Part shown: positions 23,001 through 33,600 of the stretch, in pieces
How the letters are laid out: each line of letters opens with the position of its first letter
Numbering within the stretch: position 1 is the first letter of the stretch
Assembly (NCBI RefSeq): GCF_947242115.1
Contig: NC_074723.1
Span: 14,743,001-14,807,000 of the forward strand
Direction: 5' to 3'
Origin: Biomphalaria glabrata
Taxonomy: Eukaryota; Mollusca; Gastropoda; Planorbidae
DNA: 64,000 bases
Program-made: the position numbers and the translations under genes
Notes under the pieces: model-generated
Told to the model about the DNA's origin: nothing
The model's input: the letters and a program-made list of their open reading frames with translations, nothing else
Database searches by the model: none

Positions 23001-26000
23001 GAACATACAAAATTTAGTCTATTCATCTCAAATTTCAATCAAATATATGTAGGCCTACAAGCAAATGTTTTAATTTGAAAAAAAAATGGATTTAATTAAG
23101 CCTATTAGCTATTTTGATTTGATAGCTTCATTCACACTATTTTTACATTGACACATTCGCTTTACTTATTACATTATTATTTCGTTTAATTGTTTACAAA
23201 ACACTCTCAGTGACTATATCAACAGTAATGCGCAAATAAAGACTCGCGGGTCGCGGGTAACATATGTCTAGTTGTTTTATAAAACATGAATTATGCCTAA
23301 TGATTGTTTGAAATCGCATAAGGCTTTTAAAAAAAGTAATTTACTAGAATTGATTACTGAAAATTACTTTTTAGACATTTAATTTTCTTGTAAAACATAA
23401 CATAGAAGTTTTGTAATCGATAAAGAAAGTTCCGGATTTTGTTTCTTACAAATCGTCGCCAGAAATTTCCGAATTTATTTAAAAATCTACTAACGCCAAA
23501 TAATTGTTTTAACTCCCTCTTCTAATTAATAAACAAATAATCTTCTCATTTACGAAATAATGTTTTTACGGATTTTTATGAAAAATATTTTAACTCACTA
23601 CTCTCTTACAGTACATTTAACTTTCTACCTAAAACATTAAAAAATCTAATTATCGTTAATATTATGTTCCGATTTTTAAGGAAAACAGAATCCAAACACC
23701 AAAGTAAGGTATGAAAATCTCTCCACGTGGCTGTAGTACATCTAATTTTTATACGAGACCATCCAAAAAATTTAATTAACGGTATTACATTTATCTGAAA
23801 TTCTCTTTTTCTTTTACTATTTATACAAACATCCGGAACAATCTATTATATAAACTTTTCAATTGTGTTCATACCTAAAAATTATTGCGATGTTTTGAAA
23901 CGTAAAATAAAGGTTAATCAATTTTTAATAACTTTTAGTTGTTTTTTTTATATCAAGATAACGGACAGACCGACTGACAGACAAAACGCAAAAACAATGC
24001 GGCTTTGATCCTTTTTAAATAATATCTATTAGAACTCAGTGCACCAATTTCTATGAACCCTCGTTAAATATCTCGTGTAAATAAAGACATTTTTTTTTAT
24101 GGTACCGGTACTAGCCTATTGTGAGGTAATGGAATTTTTTTTCTTTGACGTCATATGAATGGACTCTTTAAATGTAATGTTAAAAGAACGCACTCGGTGC
24201 ACCAATGTCTATTAACCTTCGAAAAAATTGCTTGTATTAATGAAAACATATTTTAGTCTAACTAAGCCGTGTGACGTAGTGTTTTTTTTTCCTTTGGCGT
24301 CACATGGAATGAATTCTTTAAATGAAATGCTAAAAGAACGCACTCGGTGCACCAATGTCTATGAACACTCGAGAAATGGCTCGTGTTGATAAAGGTGATT
24401 TTTAGTCTAGCTAGGCCTTGTGACGTAGTGTTTTTTTTTCCTTTGACGTCATATGGAATGAATTCTTTAAATGAAATGCTAAAAGAACGCACTCGGTGCA
24501 CCAATGTCTATGAACACTCGATAAAAGGCTCGTAATGATGAAGGCGATTTTTATTCTAGCTAGGCAGTGTGACGTAGTGTTTTTTTTCCTTTGACGTCAT
24601 ATGGAATGAATTCTTTAAATGAAATGCTTAAAGAACGCACTCGGTGCACCAAAGTCTATGAACACTCGAGAAATGGCTCGTGTTGATAAAGGTGATTTTT
24701 AGTCTAGCTAGGCCTTGTGACGTAGTGTTTTTTTTTCCTTTGACGTCATATGGAATGAATTCTTTAAATGAAATGCTAAAAGAACGCACTCGGTGCACCA
24801 ATGTCTATGAACACTCGATAAAAGGCTCGTATCGATGAATGCGATTTTTAGTCTAGCTAGGCCGTGTGACGTAGTGTTTTTTTTCCCTCTGACGTTATAT
24901 GGAATTAATTCTTCAAATGAAATGAAAAAAGAACTCGGTATAGTAATGTTTATTAAGCCTCGTTATGTGACTCGCGTTTAAAAAAGGAATGATATCTTGA
25001 TTTAGATCTAATCTAGATTTTTTAAACTAGATCTAGATTTTTATTACAGTATTTCTAGATCTGGATTTATATTCTAATTAAAATTAGTTTAGAGTCTAGA
25101 TCTAGAATTTCTAGATCTAGTTTAGACTAAAATAGACTAGATTAAGATGTAGAATTTCAATTTCTAAACTTAAAGTGTAAAAAAAAAGTGTAGATTTTCA
25201 TTTCCAAACGTTTTGATCAATATTGTAATGTTTTAATATACTAAAACTAATCTACTATTTTTTTATTAAATTTAAATTTACGGCAAATGAATCTTTGAAA
25301 CATTATTACTTTTGACCATCGGATGGCTGCCTGGTCGTGCGGTTTGCGCGCTGGACTGTCGTTCAGATTTATGGATGGCCCAGGGTTCAAACCCTGCCCG
25401 CTCCCATCCCCCGTCGTCCTGCGGGAGGTTTGGACTAGGAAGTAATTATCTTCAACTCTGAAGGAACATCCGAAACGTGTAAAACATTTTACATCAAAAT
25501 TAAATCACCTCTTGAATATTATTTGCGAATATGCAGATCTGACAGGGATCCGACTTCGACGGGGGCCGCCTCTGAGTTTGTGTAACACAAACTCTCTTTG
25601 TAATCTTGTTTCTTTTGAGTCCGTAGATTAAATAGAGTGTATTATTTCACGTGGCTACGCAATCCTAGCTGTGCTCTACAAATTTTGCTACGTTCATCGC
25701 AGACCTAACCAGTTTATGGCCGTGATCGGCTTAGGTTCTCTTTTCGTTGTCTAAATCCGTCTTCGGCAGTAGATATCTTTTTTGTTTCAAATATGTACCC
25801 CGCGGCCTTCGTAATTGATCTCCACCTGTCTCATTCGATCGTCCGTCAGGTGCTCTCTTTTATGCCAGTTAAATCGAACTATAATAGATCTAATTTGACT
25901 TTGACTTTTAGAAGTTCTCTCATAAATGAACTGAACAATAAAATTCCTCTGGTCCAGATGAACAAGAGACCAAGGTCTCTGTTAATGCAAATAAAACAAT

Positions 26001-29000
26001 AAACAAAATATGTTTATTCTACTGTAGATCTACTTACTACAGTTCATCTCATCACTGCCATCAATACAATCGATGAGACAGTCACATCGCTTGCCTTCAC
26101 TGATGCACCTTCCACTGGCACATGGCCAGGCATTTCTGGAACATTTGACTAAATCGAGAATATTTTTAAAAACATATTTAAAAAAAAAAATAAAAAATTG
26201 CAAGACTACACCGTACTTACATGTAAAAAGGGAAATTAAAAAAGAGTTTTAAAAAAAAACGATGCCAAAAGCAAAGATTTGTGTGATAAAAACTACAAAT
26301 GTATAGCACAAATAGAACTGGTCATCTTCTTTTCTTTCAAGAAATATACCAAATAAAAACTCTGTGTCAACTATGATTCGATTGATATCTGAATGTACCA
26401 CAGCTTGGTTAGTGTAACTTCTTTTGTTTTCTGTTTGTTTGTTTTTTTGCCATACGGATCTGACGTTTGTTCAGAATAACCCTGATTTTAGCGTCACGGC
26501 GACTATTTGATATCCTGCATATCATATGATATAGAAGTATGCTTTTTGATCCCACCGGAAACCATCCCTGTTACAGAGTCACCATAAATTATAAATTGAG
26601 TTACAATAAGAATGAAAGCCAGTAAACAAATTGGTTTAAACCGTTAATAATCAAGCAATAAAACCAGGTTGTATTAATTATTGGTCAATTATTTGCCAAG
26701 CATCAAATGTTGTCAATCAAAGCGTTTTTTTTTAAACCTGTTCCATAGTGTTGCCAAAACTTAAACCAAAATGTACCGCAGTTTCCTTCATCTCTTCTGT
26801 CTTTACAATCGTTGACTCCATCGCATTTATAGTTGATGTCAGTACATTTGCCTTTCTTGCATCTGCATTTGTTATCAGTTGATACAGCTGTAAGGAGAGG
26901 ATAAGCTGTTGTAAGTATTATAACTGTGACAGTCTGTGTTGATGGCACTAAATCTAATAATCTACCCACCAGCATAGAAGGAGTGTAAAATTTACAGTTT
27001 GTGAGTCTTGAAGAATCAGAAATAAATCACTCAGATAAGTGTACTGACAGAATTAAATTTCTCACATTAACAATTTAAAATTAAAAAAATTAAAATATTG
27101 CAGAAGCGAAAACCATCCTAGACAACGACATTTTTGTATATCTTAGTTCGGATTTTCCCTTTAAACACTTCTACCATAATTTCTCCTTGATCGATTACAT
27201 TTGTCATACAATATCAATCACAAATAATAAAGCATTTCTTTGGTCGACATTAGAATTGTCTACTTATTCATTTTTTTCCATAGTCACCTTACAAGTGTGC
27301 TATATAATCTTGTCGTAATGTTTACATATTACGATTTAGCAACATATGAGTCTTTATTGGGTCTAAGGGAGCAGGGTAAGGTAGCGTTAGGAGCAGAGTC
27401 AGGGCCTGATTCACGACTGGCTTTAGGGGGCCTTAACATTTTGAAATGTATACTTTAAAAAAAAAAATAATGATATTAAATACAATATTTGTCAGATGGC
27501 GGTACTGCCACATTCCTGCTATAGTAATTCTACACAGGACCTACACTTATCCCGTACTGAGCATATTCACTAATACTTTTTGTTTCAGTAAAATGATTGT
27601 GCGTATAATATTTTTTCTAGAACTATGAACTAAAGTTCTTGAATGGCAAGCGGTGAAATGTGTATTTAGTTATCTTTCTTGTCGTTATTATTTAAGATTG
27701 AATAAATATAAACACAATATAGATTAGGAAATTTCAAAACAAATCTTATCATGCGACACTAAAAATCTAGTAGACGGCTAATAAGGCGACAATGTATATA
27801 TGTGAACAGAATGTATTTATATCTCTACTGTTTAAAGTCACTGGATGTACAACGTACTGCAGTTTGTCTCGTCTGAGCTATCGTCACAGTCACTCAAGCC
27901 ATCACAGCGATAGCCTTCTCGAATACACTGACCATTAGCACATCGCCAGGAATATACAGCGCAGACAGCTGTTAGAAAAACAAAACAATCAAAAGTCAAT
28001 ATTTTTTAAAGGGCGTATATTAGGAAAAGAACTGCACATTTGCAGCCATATATTAAAAACATGTTAGATTTATTTCTCTTTTCCTATATCAAAACAAAGT
28101 TAATTAATTACCACTAATTAATTAACTGGTTATTTTTTTAATGATTCATATTTTGTTAGGGCCAATGAATAATTATGCAAAGTGTCAGCTTGATCCGTAA
28201 ATGGGAACTGGGAGAAAGAACGTGTACAAAATGTTCTACCAGACAGACAGATGATGTAAAGGTCATCTGTTTCTGTGACCCACAGTTAATTATGGTGTCA
28301 TGTGACCAGCACTACAACCAACCCGCCTTTATTTACTAATGTCAGGTACCTATTAGAACTGGGTGGACTTAGATGCGCCCTAAAGATCCTCAAAAAAAAT
28401 CCAAGTCTTTACCAAGATTTGAACCCGGAAACAGAGGGCTTTTATTATCGCAATACAGAACAGAGTTATAAGGAATCACTGGCGGATCCAGGGGGGGGGG
28501 GTGCGGTAGGGGCGATCGCCCCCCCCACCACTCGGCCGACCCCCCCCCCCAGGGGGGGGCGGCGGACGAACTTTAGTATAGGATTCACACAATTTGTATG
28601 CGAATTTATTACTTATGTTAAAAATATATACTAATTACTTATATTTCAACATATTTTTAGATTATTTCGCCCCCCCCCTCTAGTATGTTGGCCGATTTGG
28701 TGGAGTCGGGAGGGGGCGATGGTATCAATTCCGCCCCCCCCTACACTTTCGAGTGGGGGGGGCGGTCCAATTTATTGGTAGAAATCACAGCCTGCTAACA
28801 AATCAATTAAATATCTATATCCCTGTAACTTGTTATTGATATTTTAACCGATTTTTATATTATGTCGTTCCCTGTTTGCCGATTGGTTGGGGGGGGGGGG
28901 GACGAATACCTCTTCTGCCCTTCCCACCTAAACCCTTTGAGTGGGGGGGCGGTCCGTTTTTATGGAGAAATCATAGTTTGTGAACAAAATTAGTTGAATT

Positions 29001-30610
29001 AATATATAAATTTTATATTATGTCGCTCCCTTTCTGGTATTTTGGCCGATTCGGTGGGGTGAGGGGGGGGCGATTGCATGTACTGCCCTCCCCACTCTAG
29101 CTCTCTGAGTGCTGGGGGGGCGGTCCTATTTTTGTGGAGAATCATAGTTTGTGAATAAAATTAGTTGAATATCTATATAATATAAACTACGTATTGATAT
29201 GTGACCCATTGTAAATATGTCGTACCACACTCTAATCTCAAATTGTATCATTAGTAGCCTAAATTTAAATGAAAAAGGGTTGTACTAGGTGGGAGGGGCG
29301 ATACATGCAATCGCATTTCCCCCATCGGACAAATCAATACTTTTTCTTTTTGTATTATAGTTAAGAAATTACAAAATTAAAAAAATATGTCACTAATATA
29401 TTTATATAAACTATAAATTAAATTCTTATATCGAGTCGCCCCACCCATATTCTTTAATGCCGAATGCAATCTTTAGCAGAAATTAGTAAAGGAGCGAGGA
29501 TTAATCGTTTTCACTCTACCGCCATTCCCATTTCCAGACAGAGTTTTTGTAATTTCACATGAAGTTATCATAAGTATTTTAAGAAAGACTTTGCATTGGA
29601 AAAGTTAGAATTCAAACGAAAATTTTCAGTATAAGAGTCATGATTGAGATGAGTTGTAAACTCAAATAACGTTTTCATAGTCACCTTTTACCAACCTTTG
29701 CTCAATCTGATATTTTTCTAGCTAAATAAATTTGGGACTATAACTCACAATTTATACTAGAGTGATCTTGAATACTATTTATCGAATAAGTTTTTTTTCG
29801 GCGGCGATCCTCAAAGCAAAAATATAAATACGTGTCATATCCTATCTTTTCAAGGAACAAATCGGTTTTATTTGCAATGTATTCAGGGACTATAAATTCA
29901 TATTAGAATATTTTTCAAGTATAACATTATTCGAAAGGTCGTTTTAAATAGTATGAATAATGAGCTTCAGGTCAGGAGAATGCGTTTCTGCAGAGAAGAA
30001 TGCAAGAAAACGCTTTTGGCGTCGGGGCTTCGCCCCGAACTTCATTTATGGGAAATGAGTTGTAGATGTCAGGAGAATGCGTTTCTGCAGTGAAGAATGC
30101 AAGAAAACGCTTTTGGCGTCGGGGCTTCGCCCCGAACTTCATTTATGGGTAATGAGTTGTAGATGTCAGGAGAATGCGTTTCTGCAAGGAAGAATGCAAG
30201 AAAACGCTTTTGGCGTCGGGGCTTCGCCCCGTACTCCATTGATGAATAATGAGCTGTACTTGTCAGGAGAATGCGTTTCTGCAGTGAAAAAAGCAAGAAA
30301 ACGCTTTTGGCGTCGGGGCTACGCCCCGAACTACATTGTGAAGAATGAGCTGTACTTGTCAGGAGAATGCGTATCTGCAGTCAAAAAAGCAAGAAAACGC
30401 TTATGGGGTCGGGGCTTCGCCCCGATCTCCATTGATGAATAATGAGCTGTACTTGTCAGGAGAATGCGTTTCTGCAGTGAAAAAAGCAAGAAAACGCTTA
30501 TGGCGTCGGGGCTTCGCCCCGAACTTCACCAGAGAACCTTATAGCGCTGCCCCAGTTGTTTTGTTTTTCGCCGAAAGTTGAGAAATGCTGCTTTTTTTTA
30601 TTTTCATATT

Positions 30611-30654
<44 letters not shown>

Positions 30655-33600
30655 CGTGTGTGTGTGTGTGTGTGTGCGCGCGCGCGCACTGTATGCACGT
30701 TTATGCGTAGGGTTAGGGTTTACTGGGCGTTAGGGTTAGGGTTTGGAAAAAAATCGCCCCCCCCACTCCAAAGTTCTGGATCCGCTAGTGTAAGGAATAT
30801 AAATTTAAAAAAAAAGCATATCCTTATAACTCGTTGTTAAGTATGGTAGTGCAGGGGAAACGGTGGGGGCACATAAAGGCACGACGACCATTTTTGTCTC
30901 AATCTGTCTACCAAGGTCGCAAAAACCAGGTTGCGAAACTAATCCTTATTTCTGCTCAAATTGGCCATGAGTTGGCCTGAAGCCTAGTCCCTAGAATGGC
31001 TTAGCCTGGCCATGTTTTGGCCTGAAGCCTAGACTTTAAAATGACTAAAATTGGCCATGTGTTGGCCTGCAGCCTGTAACTTAAGAATGTTTTATTAGTT
31101 ATTCCTGAATCATACGTTAGATTGCCTTATGGAATGTTATGTGATTAATTTTGTAATATATGACTTTGCAGTGTCTCATACTATTGTGGAGCGTGTAATT
31201 TTAAGATTGTTATCTTTGTTTCAGTAGGCCAGTGTTTACCAAATGTTTGACCTATGTGTACTTCTTTTATAATTTTTCTAATGCTGAGTACCCCTCGCAC
31301 CCCCCACACACACACACACACACTTGAATTTATTAACTGAACATAGTAAATGGGTATTTGAAAAAAAAATAGGAATAGTTAATGAGGTGCATCGCGTAAC
31401 ATTTACAACACAACATAAGAAGCAGCGACGTCGTTCTGTGGACATTACTTACAGCAGTTCCTTTCGTCACTACTGTCTGTGCAGTGACTGAACCCATCAC
31501 ATCTGTACGGTAACGTGATGCAGTCACCATTCTTACATTGCCAGGCATAGGACGAACAGTTTACTGGTCGATAGGGGGAAAAAAAGATATTGTACTGCAA
31601 GTATTTAAAATTCAAAGACCTACATGACGATTATAATTAACATAAACTTGTATAAATGATTTTGAAAATAATTACTTAAAAAATTACAAATGATTAAAAA
31701 AGCTTGTACTATTTAGTTACAATTATCAATGAAAATTAAAATCCAAGGTAAAGTTCGAATACCTATATCACTGTAGTAAGATTATACTTTTGAAACATCT
31801 AATGGTATTACTCTAAAAGCCGTCAACACTATAGCAAATATGTTCTATAAATATTGTGTAAATTGGACTTAATAAAATACAAAGGGAGAAGTGGAAGGTA
31901 CAGCTCAAGGGGGACACAGGGGAGGGAGATGGGGAGATGTCTGAAACCTTGTTGCTTGTACGTCCCCTGTTCCCTAGGACCATCTCACGAGGTCTTCAGG
32001 GAACAGTACTAGGCAACAAAAAGAAAAGACAGACAGAGAAAACAATGGGATAACCACGTCAATGAATGGACTGACCTGTCATTGAAAGATATCCAAGTCA
32101 AGGCGAATGTCCGAGAAGAATTAAAAAAGAGGGCAGTATGTGTGGTGCCCCAACGGTTCAACAATCGAAGTGATAGTTGAAGGAGTTATCTGTTTTGTAC
32201 ACTTTCAAAAGGATCGGCAATATGTATTTGGAGGCCCTAAGCGAAGTGAATAAGGTGGCCCCAAGTGAAATAGAAAAACAAATAATTTAGAAAAATACGC
32301 AATGAATTAAAAACCTTCCCTGTAATTATATCGAAATCCAAAAGTTAAGTTACAGTCATATTGAACTGATAGCATGAATGTGCTTTATGGACGATTCGTG
32401 ATTTCAAGAATACAGTTATCGTTTCGACAATTCACCAAAAAAGAAAGAAAAACAAAATGGTCTTCTAGCATATGTTGTTTAACAAGTAGATCTAAACATT
32501 CGTCGTAAATAAACGTTGAATCATTGTAGTGCCATAAAATTGTGCTATGTTTTGATTCGATCCATGTTCGATCCATGTTCCCCAAGTTTTTCTTTAATTT
32601 TTTTTCTTCCTGTGCAAAACCCCTACATTCGGAGTCCCTAGGGCTAGGCGGCTGCCTAGTGTCAGGGGGAGGTATGGAGAGAATGGATATGTTACTTTGA
32701 TATGTTGGTATGATAGTGATATCCCCTTGTTTAAGTACTCCCAGGTTATGAATGTGAATAGTCTTGCACGTGTTTTGAACTGAATGATTTAGCCTTCGTT
32801 GAATGTGCGAGAGAGTGTGTTAGTTAGTGAGGTCTTGTTTCCGGTCCAGGAAGGTTGGATAGTCGCTTCCTGGACTGGTGGTTGTTTATTAATATTTATA
32901 TTTATTGTCCATTATTTGTACTCTATTCGATATTATTAAAGTATTAAAGTATCATTGTTATTTCATGGAAAGTATTATTGTTATTCATTGAGTTGAAGTT
33001 TATTAATAATAAATAATTGTAAGTAAACCCCTAGGAGCCAAATCAAACCAAGCATATAAATGAACCCTGACACCTAGTTTGCCTATGCCTGCTTTCAATG
33101 ATTAAGCTTCTCCAGTCACGTGTCACTTATGCCATTACTTACCACACCTTGCCTCGTCACTGTAGTCGTCACAGGAGACCATCCCATCACACCGGTACCT
33201 CCCAGATATACACGTGCCTCTGTCACATGACCAGGCATCGCGTGAGCATACACATGTAATCAGAAATATAAATACATTCAAAGTTATGTTATCATATAAA
33301 AGTCAGTAAGCAGTTAATAAAATATGTCGAAACTTTGAAAGCCGAAAGGATTTGATCTAAAATAAATTGTTTTGAATCTCTCTTGCCTTCAGACCCTCTA
33401 TGTCAACGATAAACTTTACAATGTCAAGGACGCTTAACTGACCTTTAATGTTGCCAACTATAATCAAGCTACCAAGGTAAAAGCTTTGAAAAGAAAATGT
33501 GATTTTGCAATGCTTAACAGTCTCCATGATTATCTTTTTTGTTGTAATCGCTAATCAACACGTCCTTCAGTCTGTACGCCGGATACACCACAAAGATGTC

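Larger units (their letters stand above)
20610..25248 (-). mobile_element. Composite repeat, right copy, with a nested Helitron
   Basis: The inverted copy of 1-2786, lying in the receptor intron between LDLa modules 6 and 7. It is 4639 bp, of which 1672 bp is a Helitron (21600-23271). It has about six satellite units against four on the left. No clear target-site duplication is visible at either edge. Confidence 0.8.
28477..30790. mobile_element. Non-autonomous hAT-like element, 2.3 kb
   Basis: Inverted ends CACTGGCGGATCCAG / CACTAGCGGATCCAG with a perfect 8-bp duplication TAAGGAAT (28469-28476 and 30791-30798), as for hAT. The interior has G- and C-runs in three diverged repeats of about 190 bp (28650-29150), a six-unit 97-bp array (29960-30540), a GT/GC run and TTAGGG-like motifs. 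No transposase. It lies in the receptor intron between modules 3 and 4 and cuts a SINE. Confidence 0.88.

Noticed and set aside
1-25248. One giant 25-kb element with 2.8-kb terminal inverted repeats around the MULE transposase
   Set aside because: Receptor exons lie between the arms and continue in order beyond the right arm, so the arms are more simply two separate insertions. Kept only as an alternative.
29960-30540. CRISPR-like array
   Set aside because: Units are fully tandem without unique spacers, in a eukaryotic intron inside a transposon.
30077-30581. Repeated-protein ORFs across the 97-bp array
   Set aside because: The period is not a multiple of three; frames shift from unit to unit and no gene signals are present.
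33241-33310. Module 2 exon as an alternative first exon with a signal-like hydrophobic lead
   Set aside because: The upstream frame is open and hydrophobic but has no Met before an in-frame stop.
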